Assembly (NCBI RefSeq): GCF_014648475.1
Contig: NZ_BMRE01000001.1
Span: forward strand, 496,001-560,000
Reading direction: 5' to 3'
DNA from: Lentzea flava
Lineage (GTDB): Bacteria > Actinomycetota > Actinomycetes > Mycobacteriales > Pseudonocardiaceae
Length of the DNA: 64,000 bases
The number at the start of each line of letters is the position of its first letter. Position 1 is the first letter of the stretch. The position numbers and the translations under genes were made by a program. The notes beneath the pieces were generated by a model, which did not search any database, was not told where the DNA came from, and worked only from the letters and a program-made list of their open reading frames with translations. This document shows positions 43,878-52,703 of this stretch, in pieces.

Positions 43878-44731
43878 AGGCCGCCCTGGCCGAACGCTCG
43901 GCGGACGTCCGCGCCACCTGGCCGCCACTGCCGCGCCGGACCCGCTCGCGCCGCACGGCGCTCACCATCCGCACACCGCTCTCCCGCCGCGCCGCGACCG
44001 CGCTCACCGTCGGATCGCTGGCCGTCCCGTTCGCCTGCTGGGTGGTGCTGAGCGCGACCGGCGCCGTGCCCGCCACGTTCCTGCCGGCGCCGGGCGCGGT
44101 GCTGTCCGCCGGCTGGGAGATGGCGCGCTCGGGCGAGCTCGCCGTCGACGCGTGGACGACGACCCGCCGCGTGCTGGAGGGTTTCGGGCTCGCGGTGCTG
44201 GTGTCCGTGCCGCTCGGCATCCTGATGGGCACGTTCCACGCCGGGCAGGCGGCGTTCGAGCCCGTGATCGGGCTGCTGCGGTACCTGCCCGCGAGCGCGT
44301 TCATCCCGTTGCTCATCATCTGGCTCGGGCTCGGCGAACCCTCCAAGATCGCGATCCTGTTCATCGGCACGGTCTTCTTCAACACCCTGATGACCGCCGA
44401 CGTCGTCCGGGGTGTGCCGCGCGCCCTCATCGACGTCTCCTACACGCTCGGCGCCCGCCGCGGTGAGGTGCTGCGCAAGGTCGTGGTGCCGCACGCGTTG
44501 CCGGGCATCATCGACGCGGTCCGGGTCAACGCGGCGGCGGCGTGGAACTTCGTGGTGGTGGCGGAGCTGGTCAACTCCACGGCCGGGCTCGGCTACCGGA
44601 TCGTTCGCGCGCAACGCTTCCTGCAGACGGACAAGATCTTCGCGGTGCTCGTCGTGATCGGCGTCATCGGTGTGACGATCGACGTGGCCCTGCGCCTGGT
44701 GCGCGCTCGGGTGGGGCGGTGGGCCGCATGA
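43874..44731 (+). CDS. ABC transporter permease (NitT/TauT type)
   Basis: The 285-residue membrane protein has about six hydrophobic segments and the binding-protein-dependent permease EAA-like loop (TLGARRGEVLRKVVVPHALPGI, about residues 190-211). It spans the cytoplasmic membrane and forms the channel. It begins with an arginine-rich cytosolic tail and overlaps both neighbours by four bases (ATGA), so the three transporter genes are translationally coupled. Substrate is assigned from context only, as for the binding protein. Confidence 0.88.
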   Translation: MKAALAERSADVRATWPPLPRRTRSRRTALTIRTPLSRRAATALTVGSLAVPFACWVVLSATGAVPATFLPAPGAVLSAGWEMARSGELAVDAWTTTRRVLEGFGLAVLVSVPLGILMGTFHAGQAAFEPVIGLLRYLPASAFIPLLIIWLGLGEPSKIAILFIGTVFFNTLMTADVVRGVPRALIDVSYTLGARRGEVLRKVVVPHALPGIIDAVRVNAAAAWNFVVVAELVNSTAGLGYRIVRAQRFLQTDKIFAVLVVIGVIGVTIDVALRLVRARVGRWAA

Positions 44732-45501
44732 CGCTCGAACTCGTCGACGTCTCCATGGACTACGGCCTGCGCGGTCGCGAGAAGCGTGCGCTCGACGGCG
44801 TGAACATCACGGTGTCCCCGCGCGAGTTCCTCTGCGTCGTCGGTGCGAGCGGCTCGGGGAAGTCGACCCTGCTGTCGCTCGTCGCCGGGCTCACGACGCC
44901 GACCAGCGGCGTGATCACCATCGACGGCCGGCCGATCACCGGCCCCGGACCGGATCGCGGGCTGGTCTTCCAGACCGGATCGCTCTACCCGTGGCGCACC
45001 GTGGAACGCAACGTCGCTTTTGGACTGGAGCTGCTCGACCTCGACGCGGCCGAACGCCGCCGCAGGGTCGACTGGTACCTCGCCGAGACCGGACTCGCGG
45101 ACGTGCGCAGGTCGTTGCCTCGCCAGCTCTCCGGCGGCCAGCAGCAACGGGCCGCGATCGCGCGGGCCCTGGTGTGCGAGCCGGACGTGCTGCTGCTCGA
45201 CGAACCGTTCGGCGCGCTCGACGTGCAGACCAAGGAGGACATGCAGCTGTTGATCAGGCAGATCTGGCGCGACACGGGCACCACCGTGCTGATGGTCACC
45301 CACGACGTCGAGGAGGCCGTGTTCCTGGGCACCAGGGTCGTCGTGCTCGCGAGCGACCCCGGCCGGGTCGCCGCCGACCTCCGGATCCCGCTCGCCGAGG
45401 ACCGCACTCTCGCGACCAAGCGCTCGCCCGCGTTCCTCGAGCTCCGCGCGTCCGTCGAGGACCTGGTGCGCGCCCAGCACCGCAGCGGGGTGGCCAGGTG
45501 A
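44728..45501 (+). CDS. ABC transporter ATP-binding protein (NitT/TauT type)
   Basis: The 257-residue ATPase has Walker A GASGSGKST at residues 39-47, a Q-loop FQTGSLYPWRTV, the LSGGQQQR signature, Walker B LLLDEPFGALD and an H-loop MVTHDVEEA. It powers the upstream permease in the NitT/TauT family. It starts four bases inside the permease stop and its own stop overlaps the GTG of the conservon kinase gene, so the transporter and conservon are one coupled transcript. This coupling is unusual and suggests that uptake and signalling are linked. Confidence 0.93.
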   Translation: MTLELVDVSMDYGLRGREKRALDGVNITVSPREFLCVVGASGSGKSTLLSLVAGLTTPTSGVITIDGRPITGPGPDRGLVFQTGSLYPWRTVERNVAFGLELLDLDAAERRRRVDWYLAETGLADVRRSLPRQLSGGQQQRAAIARALVCEPDVLLLDEPFGALDVQTKEDMQLLIRQIWRDTGTTVLMVTHDVEEAVFLGTRVVVLASDPGRVAADLRIPLAEDRTLATKRSPAFLELRASVEDLVRAQHRSGVAR

Positions 45502-47798
45502 GACTCCACGGACACTCCATCGGCCGCAAGCTCAACCTGTTGATCGTGCCGCCGCTGGTGGCGGCGGTGCTCGTCGCCGTGCCGTTCCTCCTCGGCCAGG
45601 CGGGCGACGCGGGATCGGCCGCCGGTACCGCGACGTCCGCACGGCAGGTGCGCGAGCTGGGGAACCTGATCTGGGAACTGCAGAAGGAACGCGTGCTCAC
45701 GGCCGCGCACCTCGCGGCGCCCACCGACGGCGAGAACCTCAGGCGCCAGCACGGAAACGTCGACAAGGCAGCCGAGGAGGTGCGCACCGCACTCGGGTCG
45801 ACCATGTCCGACGAGCTCGACAACGCGTTGGTGCGGCTGGGTTCGCTGACCGGGCTGCGGCAGAACGCCCTGCGCGGCGGAGCGTCGTCCGACGGCGTCG
45901 CGCGGACCTACCACGCCGCCATCACCGCGATCATCGACTCGCTGCGCCTCGTTCCGCAGCCGACCGGCGACGCGGAGGGCACGCGGCAGCTCACCGCGCT
46001 CGAAGCGCTGCTGCGCGCCACCGAGCAGCAGTCCCTGCGCGACACCGGCCTGATCATCGCCGCGACGAGGAGGCAGACCGGGCAGGATCTGCTGAACGAC
46101 GCCGTGATGCAGGCGGACGCGTTCACCGAGCGGTTCGTGCAACAGGCCGACGCCGACCACGCCGCACTGGTCGTGACGGTGGAGGAAGGCGCGGAGGCAC
46201 GGCGGGTGGACGACCTCGCCACCCGGCTGCCGGGCCAGCCGAACCCGTCGTTCGCGACCGAGGCGCTCGCCGCGGTGACCGCGCAGGCCGAGCTGCGCAA
46301 GGTCGCGCAGGACACCGTCACCGACGAGATCGCCGCGGCGGCCTCGGCGCGCGCGAGCAGCGCCACCGTGGTCGCGTGGACCGTCGGCGCCGGAGGCGCG
46401 GCGCTGTTCGCCCTCGTCGTGTGGCTGGTGATCGTCGTCCGGCGCTCGATCGCGAACCCGTTGCGCAACCTCACCGACGCGGCGGGCGCGGTCGCCGACC
46501 TCGCCGGCCGCGAGCTGGTGCGCGTCTCCGACACCGAGGGGGCCGACGAGCAGCTGCCGCGGCTGCGCGAGATCGACGTGTCGTCCGGCAACGAGCTCGG
46601 CAGGCTCGCCGAGGCGTTCAACCGCGTGCAGGGCACGGCGGCGCAGCTCGTGGAACGGCAGGCGATCACGCGGCACAACGTGAGCCTCATGTTCGCCAAC
46701 GTCGCCAAGCGCACGCAGAGCCTCGTCAGCAGGCAGCTCGCCCTCGTCGACGAGCTGGAGCGCGACGAGCAGAACGAACGGCTGCTCGCCAGCCTGTACC
46801 AGCTCGACCACCTCTCCACGCGGCTGCGGCGCACCGCCGACAACCTGCTCGTGATCGCGGGCGCCCGCGAGGACGGCAAGCTGTCCGGCCCGATGCAGCT
46901 GGCCACGGTCCTGCGCTCGGCACTTGCGGAGATCGAGGACTACCAGCGGGTCCGGCTCGGCACCGTCGGCAAGGTCACGATGCCGTCCTCGCTCGGGTCG
47001 GACCTGATCCTGTTGTTCGCGGAACTGCTGGAGAACGCGACCTCGTTCTCGTCGCCGGAGTCCACTGTGGAGGTCGGCACCGCACGCGCGGCCGACGGCT
47101 CCTGCGTGGTGAAGATCGTCGACCACGGCATCGGGATGACCGAGGCCAGGCTCGCCGAGGAGAACCAGCGCCTGGTGGACCGGGAACGGCTGGACATCGC
47201 GCCGACCAGCGTGCTGGGCCTGTTCGTGGTGGGACGGTTGGCGCGCAGGCATTCCCTCACCGTCGACCTGCTCCCGACCGAGGGCGGCGGCGTCACCGCG
47301 CGGGTCGCGCTGCCGGCCCGGCTGCTGACGCAGGACGACCGGCCCTCGCGGTCCTCACTGCTGACGACCGCGCCACCGGCACCGCTGGACGGCAGGGTCT
47401 TCGGCTGGTTCATGGACGACCCGACCACGACGCTGCCGGTCGTGAGCGACCAGCCCGACCACCTCTCCGGCGAGCTGACCGCGGAGATCACGCTGGTGTC
47501 GTCGGCCATCGCGCGCGTGGCGGTGCTGCCGCAGCCCGATCCACCACCACCCGTGCTCGCACCCGACCAGGCCGGACGCGCGGGACTGACCCGGCGGGTG
47601 CCGGGCGCCAACCTCGCACCGAGCCTGCGCAGCAACACCACCGCGACACCGGCCGCACCGGCTCCCGAGAACACCGCCTCCTGGCAGGACCGCGACCCCG
47701 CCGCCGAACGAGCCGCGCTCGACGCGTTCGCGAACGGTCTGGCACTGGGCGCCGCCGCCGGAGCAGGTACGCAACCCACGAGAGAAGGCAGTGAATGA
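45498..47798 (+). CDS. cvnA: conservon histidine-kinase-like protein CvnA
   Basis: This 766-residue membrane sensor kinase-like protein has a transmembrane segment at about 11-33, a long periplasmic NIT-like sensor region (40-285), a second transmembrane segment near 290-317, a HAMP-like linker and an HATPase_c domain with LLENATSFSSPE near 511 and DHGIGM near 540. It ends with a 200-residue proline- and alanine-rich tail. CvnA proteins head the conservons of actinomycetes, with CvnB, C and D acting as a GTPase-type signalling unit. The classical phospho-accepting His is not evident. The GTG start overlaps the ABC ATPase stop by four bases. Confidence 0.88.
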   Translation: MRLHGHSIGRKLNLLIVPPLVAAVLVAVPFLLGQAGDAGSAAGTATSARQVRELGNLIWELQKERVLTAAHLAAPTDGENLRRQHGNVDKAAEEVRTALGSTMSDELDNALVRLGSLTGLRQNALRGGASSDGVARTYHAAITAIIDSLRLVPQPTGDAEGTRQLTALEALLRATEQQSLRDTGLIIAATRRQTGQDLLNDAVMQADAFTERFVQQADADHAALVVTVEEGAEARRVDDLATRLPGQPNPSFATEALAAVTAQAELRKVAQDTVTDEIAAAASARASSATVVAWTVGAGGAALFALVVWLVIVVRRSIANPLRNLTDAAGAVADLAGRELVRVSDTEGADEQLPRLREIDVSSGNELGRLAEAFNRVQGTAAQLVERQAITRHNVSLMFANVAKRTQSLVSRQLALVDELERDEQNERLLASLYQLDHLSTRLRRTADNLLVIAGAREDGKLSGPMQLATVLRSALAEIEDYQRVRLGTVGKVTMPSSLGSDLILLFAELLENATSFSSPESTVEVGTARAADGSCVVKIVDHGIGMTEARLAEENQRLVDRERLDIAPTSVLGLFVVGRLARRHSLTVDLLPTEGGGVTARVALPARLLTQDDRPSRSSLLTTAPPAPLDGRVFGWFMDDPTTTLPVVSDQPDHLSGELTAEITLVSSAIARVAVLPQPDPPPPVLAPDQAGRAGLTRRVPGANLAPSLRSNTTATPAAPAPENTASWQDRDPAAERAALDAFANGLALGAAAGAGTQPTREGSE

Positions 47799-48232
47799 GC
47801 ACGCTCCCCGCCGCACGGACCAGCGTCGAGGCACAGAACTTCAACTGGCTCGTGACCCGGTTCGCCCAGGGCACCCCCGGCGCCCTGGCCGCGATCGCCG
47901 TGTCGTCCGACGGTCTGCTCATCGCGATGTCGACGGATCTGGTGCGGGAGAACGCCGACCGGCTGGCGGCGATCACCTCGGCCATGCTGAGCCTCGCGAA
48001 CGGCGTCTCCGACTGCCACCCGCTCGGCGGACCGGACAAGGTCATCGTCGAACTGGGGCACGGCTACCTGATCGTCTCCACGATCAGCATCGGCTGCGCC
48101 CTCGGTGTGCTGGCGTCCAAACAGGCCGGTCTCGGCACGATCGGCTACGAGATGGCGATGTTCGCCAACCGCGCCAGCGCCGTGCTCACCCCGCAGGTGA
48201 TCGAGGAACTCAAGTTCACGGTCGGGCGGTAG
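47795..48232 (+). CDS. cvnB: conservon roadblock/LC7 protein CvnB
   Basis: This 145-residue protein has the roadblock/LC7 fold: NWLVTRFAQGTPGALAAIAVSSDG near the start, then a VSDCHPLGG loop and a GHGYLIVSTISIGCALGV core. CvnB is thought to regulate the GTPase CvnD as a dimer, similar to GTPase-activating roadblock proteins. It begins four bases inside the CvnA stop (ATGA). Confidence 0.93.
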   Translation: MSTLPAARTSVEAQNFNWLVTRFAQGTPGALAAIAVSSDGLLIAMSTDLVRENADRLAAITSAMLSLANGVSDCHPLGGPDKVIVELGHGYLIVSTISIGCALGVLASKQAGLGTIGYEMAMFANRASAVLTPQVIEELKFTVGR

Positions 48233-48235
48233 GAC

Positions 48236-48586
48236 ATGCAGGACCGCGAGGTCTCGCTGCTGCGGCCGTACCTGCTCACGTCAGGCCGGGCCGGGCCGAT
48301 CGACCGCACCCTCGAGATCGAGGCCCAGGTGCTCACCACCGAGCTCGGCTCGGCGTCCCACGCGAGCCTGTCGTTCGAGCGCCGCGACATCGTGGCGCTG
48401 TGCACGAAGACCATGTCGGTGGCCGAGGTCGCCGCGATTCTCGGGCTGCACATCGGTGTGGCCCGGGTTCTCGTGGCGGACCTCGCGGCGCTCGGGTACG
48501 TCGTCGTCCACCGACCGGCCGCCGGCCTCTCCGGCGACCCCGCCATGATCGAGAGGATCATCCGCCGCCTTGAAGCAATCAGCTGA
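48236..48586 (+). CDS. cvnC: conservon DUF742 protein CvnC
   Basis: The 116-residue product matches DUF742 of CvnC proteins: RPYLLTSGR near the start, a middle IVALCTKTMSVAEVAAILG winged-helix-like stretch and a VARVLVADLAALGYVVVHRP end. It starts three bases after CvnB and overlaps the next gene by 17 bases. Its role is as an adaptor of the conservon; direct DNA binding is possible but unproven. Confidence 0.92.
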   Translation: MQDREVSLLRPYLLTSGRAGPIDRTLEIEAQVLTTELGSASHASLSFERRDIVALCTKTMSVAEVAAILGLHIGVARVLVADLAALGYVVVHRPAAGLSGDPAMIERIIRRLEAIS

Positions 48587-49160
48587 ACCCCGCACCCCGA
48601 CACCGGTCAAGATCATCATCGCCGGCGGTTTCGGGGTCGGGAAGACGACCGCCGTGTCGTCCATCTCCGAGATCACACCACTGCGCACCGAGGCGGCCAT
48701 CACCACGGCGTCCGACGACGTGGACCGCACCGCCCACGTCCCGGACAAGACCACCACGACCGTGGCGCTCGACTTCGGCTGCATCACGATCGACGACGAC
48801 ATCAAGCTGTACCTGTTCGGCACACCGGGCCAGGACCGCTTCGGCTTCATGTGGCGAGACCTGGTGCTCGGCGCGCTGGGAGCGCTCGTGATCGTCGACA
48901 CGCGCCGCATCGACGAGTGCTATCCGGCCGTCGACTACTTCGAGAAGGCGGGGCTGCCGTTCGTCGTCGCCGTCAACCTCTTCGAGGGCAGGCTGAGCCA
49001 CGCCGTGGCGGACATCCGCTGGGCGCTGGCGATCGGCGACCACGTCCCGCTGATCACCTTCGACGCCCGCGTGAAGCTGTCGGTCCGCGACGCGCTGCTG
49101 ACCGTGCTGCGGACCACGCTGCAACGCGTGACCTCGCCGGCAGCGCCCGGTCAGGGGTAG
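48570..49160 (+). CDS. cvnD: conservon small GTPase CvnD
   Basis: The 196-residue protein is a Ras-like P-loop GTPase: G1 GGFGVGKTT (about residues 19-27), G3 GTPGQDRFGF near 90 (the Gln position differs from classic Ras), and a VNLFEG guanine-contact segment near 137. It acts with CvnA-C in a membrane-associated signalling complex. The start is a TTG at 48570 that overlaps CvnC. The stop overlaps the convergent deaminase gene by ten bases, so this ends the ureohydrolase-ABC-conservon transcript. Confidence 0.93.
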   Translation: MKQSAEPRTPTPVKIIIAGGFGVGKTTAVSSISEITPLRTEAAITTASDDVDRTAHVPDKTTTTVALDFGCITIDDDIKLYLFGTPGQDRFGFMWRDLVLGALGALVIVDTRRIDECYPAVDYFEKAGLPFVVAVNLFEGRLSHAVADIRWALAIGDHVPLITFDARVKLSVRDALLTVLRTTLQRVTSPAAPGQG

Positions 49161-49567
49161 TAGCCCTCGACCGGCACCCTGGCCTCGTCGTAGAGGTGCG
49201 GTCCGTCGGTGGGCACGGCGGGGAACCCTCCCGAGGTCTTCAACCCGTTCAGCTGATCTCCGGAGAGGGCGAACACCACGTGCCCGATGCCGGACCGCGC
49301 CAGGGCACCCGAGCACATCTGGCACGGTTCGCAGCTGGTGTACATCGTGGTCCCGGCCGCCGTGGCCGGGTCCAGCGACCGCGCGGCCCAGCGCGCCAGC
49401 TTGAGCTCGGGGTGGGCGGTGATGTCGTTGTCGGTCAGGGTGGAGTTGCGCTCCTCGGCGATCACGGTGCCGTCCGGCCCGACGAGCAGCGACCCGAACG
49501 GCGGGTTGCCGCCCGCCCGCGCCTCGGCCGCCAGCGCGATCGCCCGCCGCAGATGTTCTTCGTTCAC
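49151..49567 (-). CDS. nucleoside deaminase-like protein
   Basis: The 138-residue protein belongs to the cytidine/deoxycytidylate deaminase superfamily: the first zinc motif reads HPE (about residue 51), where HAE is usual, and the second is PCxxC (CEPCQMC, about 80). Both zinc-binding sets are present, so it should be active. Relatives deaminate guanine, adenine in tRNA, or cytosine. Its GTG start overlaps the stop of the LLM oxidoreductase gene, so the two are an operon. Substrate unknown. Confidence 0.86.
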   Translation of the reverse strand: MNEEHLRRAIALAAEARAGGNPPFGSLLVGPDGTVIAEERNSTLTDNDITAHPELKLARWAARSLDPATAAGTTMYTSCEPCQMCSGALARSGIGHVVFALSGDQLNGLKTSGGFPAVPTDGPHLYDEARVPVEGYYP

Positions 49568-50391
49568 CGGAGTTCCTTTCGCACCGCGGCCAACGCGTGC
49601 CAGGCGACGTCCGGGTGCCGCGTCTCCTCCGGATCGCCGGCGAACGGGTCGAGCACCACGGCGTGCGCTCCGTCCGCGCGCAGTCCTTCCAGGTCTGCCA
49701 CGACCTGGTCCAGCGTGCCCTCGCCGAGCCGCCGGTTCTCCGGCGGTTCGTCGGTGAGCCTCAGCATGATGCGCGGCGCCAGCGACGGGCGCGGACGGTT
49801 CTCGGCGGCGGCAACGACTTCCAGCCGTGCCAACGCTTCCCGCCATCCAGCCGGAGTCTGCCGCAACGGGTGCCAGGCGTCGCCGAGCCGGACCACGCGA
49901 CGCAGGGCGCCGTCGCTGTGGCCGCCCACCCAGATCGGGATGTCTCCGGCGCGGTAGCCCTCGTCCTGCCACGCCTCGCGCACGGTCGTGATCAGCTCGT
50001 CGGTGAGCTTTCCCCTGCGCTCGAACGGAACCCCGAGCGCCGCGAACTCCTGGCGCGCCCACCCGATCCCGACGCCGAGCACGAACCGGCCGCCGCTCAG
50101 GTCGGCCAGGTTGGCGGCCATCCGCGCGACCAGCAGCGGATGCCGGTAGGGCGCGATCAGCACCGTCGTGCCGAGGGTGATCCGCTCGGTGACGCCGGCG
50201 AGCCACGACAGCGCGGTGAACGGCTCGTAGAACGGTGCGGGGTACTGCTCGGCCACGTCGGGCGTCACCACCACGTGGTCGGACATCAGGAGCATGTCGA
50301 AGCCGAGGCCCTCCACCGTCCGCGCCCAGTCGCGCAGCACGCCGGGGCTGGTGCCGGGGCCGAAGTTCGGGACGTTCACGCCGATCAACAC
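49564..50391 (-). CDS. LLM-class (F420-dependent) oxidoreductase
   Basis: This 275-residue protein has the luciferase-like TIM barrel: VNVPNFGPG near the start, MSDHVVVTP, and the GGRFVLGVGIGWARQEFAALG stretch near 105. Actinomycete members commonly use F420. It is coupled by overlap to the deaminase gene and divergent from an Lrp regulator. The GTG start at 50391 is chosen because the preceding bases are not protein-like. The reaction cannot be named from sequence. Confidence 0.86.
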   Translation of the reverse strand: MLIGVNVPNFGPGTSPGVLRDWARTVEGLGFDMLLMSDHVVVTPDVAEQYPAPFYEPFTALSWLAGVTERITLGTTVLIAPYRHPLLVARMAANLADLSGGRFVLGVGIGWARQEFAALGVPFERRGKLTDELITTVREAWQDEGYRAGDIPIWVGGHSDGALRRVVRLGDAWHPLRQTPAGWREALARLEVVAAAENRPRPSLAPRIMLRLTDEPPENRRLGEGTLDQVVADLEGLRADGAHAVVLDPFAGDPEETRHPDVAWHALAAVRKELR

Positions 50392-50428
50392 ATGATCAAG
50401 ACTAGGAGGCCGGCCACCCGCGGCAGAA

Positions 50429-50440
50429 GGGACTGTTCCC
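50429..50440. promoter_or_regulatory. inverted repeat GGGA-N4-TCCC between LLM and Lrp genes
   Basis: GGGACTGTTCCC is a four-base inverted repeat around four bases in the 94-base divergent spacer. It may be an Lrp-type operator, but such a short repeat could also arise by chance. Confidence 0.35.
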
Positions 50441-50485
50441 GGCATCCGGGGCCGTGCGCCGTGGATTCCACGGTAACTTCGCGCC

Positions 50486-50938
50486 ATGACCGAGACCCTC
50501 GACGCGACCGACTGGGCGATCCTCGCCGAGCTGCAGCGGGACGGCAGGGTGCCGCTCACCGAACTCGGCCGCCGGGTCAACCTCAGCGCCTCGGCCACCA
50601 CCGAACGCGTCAAGAGGCTGGAGAGCACCGGAGTCATCACCGGCTATCGCGCCACGGTGGACCTCGGCAAGGTGGGCTACGGCGTCCTCGCCGTCGTGCG
50701 GCTGAAGTACCCCGGCAACCAGCACCAGCCGCTGCACCGGCTGCTGGCCGAACGCGCCGAGATCCTGGAGTGCCTGCGCACCACCGGTGAGGACTGCTAC
50801 ACGCTCAAGGTCGCCGCAACCTCGATGCCGCACCTGGAAAAGGTGGTGGACGAGCTGATGGCGTTCGGCAGCACCACGACGAGCATCGTCTACAGCCAGA
50901 CCGCGGCCTACCGGGGCGTGAGCGCGCCGAACGCCTGA
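50486..50938 (+). CDS. Lrp/AsnC-family regulator
   Basis: The 150-residue protein has an N-terminal helix-turn-helix (DATDWAILAELQRDGRVPLTELGRRVNLS, residues 6-34, written in two parts) and a RAM-type ligand domain (VLAVVRLK, then CLRTTGEDCYTLKVAA). It probably senses an amino acid. It is divergent from the LLM/deaminase operon and could regulate it. A short permease remnant follows. Confidence 0.9.
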   Translation: MTETLDATDWAILAELQRDGRVPLTELGRRVNLSASATTERVKRLESTGVITGYRATVDLGKVGYGVLAVVRLKYPGNQHQPLHRLLAERAEILECLRTTGEDCYTLKVAATSMPHLEKVVDELMAFGSTTTSIVYSQTAAYRGVSAPNA

Positions 50939-50961
50939 GCCCCGGTGAGACGTCCCCGCTA

Positions 50962-51090
50962 GTGCTCGCCGTCGGCGCGGGATCGCTGTTCTTCTCCCAC
51001 GTCAACGACGCCGGTTTCCGGCTCGTGAAGACCCTGCTGTCCGTCGTCGGGCTCGTCCTGGTGCCGCTCGTGGACCTCGTGATCTGGTGA
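50962..51090 (+). pseudogene. remnant of a GntP-type gluconate permease C-terminus
   Basis: Translation of these 43 codons gives VLAVGAGSLFFSHVNDAG followed directly by a VVGLVLVPLVDLVIW end and a TGA stop. GntP-family permeases have the GSLFFSHVNDAGF motif, but about 20 residues normally separate it from the terminal hydrophobic helix. Here that part is deleted and no upstream permease sequence remains, so this is a decayed gene. It shows that a sugar-acid transporter gene was once present at this locus. Confidence 0.7.
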
Positions 51091-51206
51091 CATCCCCTTC
51101 TGACAGCCGGTGTGCGCGCGGTGCCAGCACGGTGTGCGCCCCCTGCCAGCGACCGGCCGCAGTCTTGGCCGGTCGCCGGGAATCCGGTGGCAGAAGGGGA
51201 TTTCTC

Positions 51207-52703
51207 ATGCATGACGTAGTGATCGTGGGCGCCGGCCCCGTCGGTCTCCTGCTCGCCTGCGAGCTCGGCCTCGCGGGGTGTTCCGTCCTCGCGCTCGAGC
51301 GGGAGCCGGGGCCCGGCTCGCCGTGGCGGGCGGCGCCGCTCGGGATGCGCGGCCTGTTCATCTCCTCGGTCGAGGCGCTGGACCGCCGCGGGATGCTGGA
51401 GCCGGTGCTGGCGACGGCGGGCGATCCGGCCGCCGTCGCCGGGCCACGCCGGCGGGCGGGGGGTCATTTCGCCGGCATCATGCTCGACGCGGCCAACCTC
51501 GACACCGGCCCGCAGCCGTTCCGGTTGCCCAGCTCGGCACCGGAGTTCGTGCTGACCGACCTCGGCACCGTCGAGGCGGTGCTGTCCGAGCGAGCCGTCA
51601 AGCTCGGCGTGGAAATCCGTTACGGCGCCGAGGTTTCCGCCATCGCCCAGGACGACGGAGGCGTCGTCGTGAGCGACGGCGAGCACGAGTACGCGGCGCG
51701 CTGGGTCGTGGGCTGTGATGGCGGGCGAAGTGCCGTGCGCACGCTCGCCGGTTTCGGCTTCGACGGCACCGAACCGACCTTCACCGGCTACGTGATGCTC
51801 GCGACCGTCGCGGACGCCGAACGGCTCGGCCCGGGGTTCAACCTGACGCCGCAAGGCATGTACATCACAATGCCCGCGCCGGGGCACATCGGCGTGATGG
51901 ACTTCGACGGCGGCGCGTTCGACCGGTCCCAGGAACTGACCCGCGACCACCTCCAGGCCGTGCTGCGCCGCGTGTCCGGCATCGACGTGACGCTGACCGA
52001 CGTCCAGTTCGCCTCCAGCTTCACCGACCGGGCCAGGCAGGCGACGACCTACCGGCGGGGACGCGTCCTGCTCGCGGGAGACGCCGCGCACATCATGTCG
52101 CCCCTCGGCGGGCAGGGTCTCAACACCGGCCTCGGTGACGCCGTGAACCTGGGCTGGAAGCTCGCCGCGACCGTGCGGGGACGTGCGCCGGAAGGCCTGC
52201 TCGACACCTACGACAGCGAACGCCGTCCGGTCGGTGCCTGGGCGCTCGACTGGACCCGCGCCCAGGTGGCGACCATGCGGCCGGACCCGCACGCCCGCGC
52301 GATCCGGGCAGTCGTCAGGGACCTGCTCGCGACCCGGGATGGCACCAACCACGTGATCAGGAAGATCACGGGTGGAACGACCCGCTACGACCTCGGCGAC
52401 GAGCACCCGCTGGTCGGGCGCAGTTCCCCGGACTTCCGCCTGGAGGACGGCACCCGCCTGGCCGACCTGATGCAGGACGGGCGAGGCGTCGTCCTCGACT
52501 TCAGTGCCGGCGGGTGCCTGAGGGATTCGGGCTGGGACGGCGACCTGCGGTATGCCGCCGGTCCCGCGGTGGACGACCTGGGTCTGGGCGCCGTGCTGGT
52601 CCGTCCCGACGGGATCGTGGCGTGGGTCGGCGATCGCGTTCCCGACCAGGAAGGCTTCGACCGAGCCGCTCGCCGGTGGTTCGGCGACCCTAGGGCTTGG
52701 TGA
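51207..52703 (+). CDS. FAD-dependent aromatic hydroxylase-like monooxygenase
   Basis: The 498-residue protein is a PHBH/polyketide-hydroxylase-type flavoprotein: ADP-binding loop DVVIVGAGPVGLLLACELG at the start, VVGCDGGRSAVRTLAG near 170 (DG motif), and LLAGDAAHIMSPLGGQGLN near 288 (GD motif). A C-terminal thioredoxin-like domain is typical of the MhpA or RdmE-like group. The ATG at 51207 follows AAGGGGA. It is probably transcribed alone. Its end overlaps the convergent TetR gene by 14 bases. Substrate could be an aromatic polyketide or a xenobiotic phenol. Confidence 0.87.
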   Translation: MHDVVIVGAGPVGLLLACELGLAGCSVLALEREPGPGSPWRAAPLGMRGLFISSVEALDRRGMLEPVLATAGDPAAVAGPRRRAGGHFAGIMLDAANLDTGPQPFRLPSSAPEFVLTDLGTVEAVLSERAVKLGVEIRYGAEVSAIAQDDGGVVVSDGEHEYAARWVVGCDGGRSAVRTLAGFGFDGTEPTFTGYVMLATVADAERLGPGFNLTPQGMYITMPAPGHIGVMDFDGGAFDRSQELTRDHLQAVLRRVSGIDVTLTDVQFASSFTDRARQATTYRRGRVLLAGDAAHIMSPLGGQGLNTGLGDAVNLGWKLAATVRGRAPEGLLDTYDSERRPVGAWALDWTRAQVATMRPDPHARAIRAVVRDLLATRDGTNHVIRKITGGTTRYDLGDEHPLVGRSSPDFRLEDGTRLADLMQDGRGVVLDFSAGGCLRDSGWDGDLRYAAGPAVDDLGLGAVLVRPDGIVAWVGDRVPDQEGFDRAARRWFGDPRAW

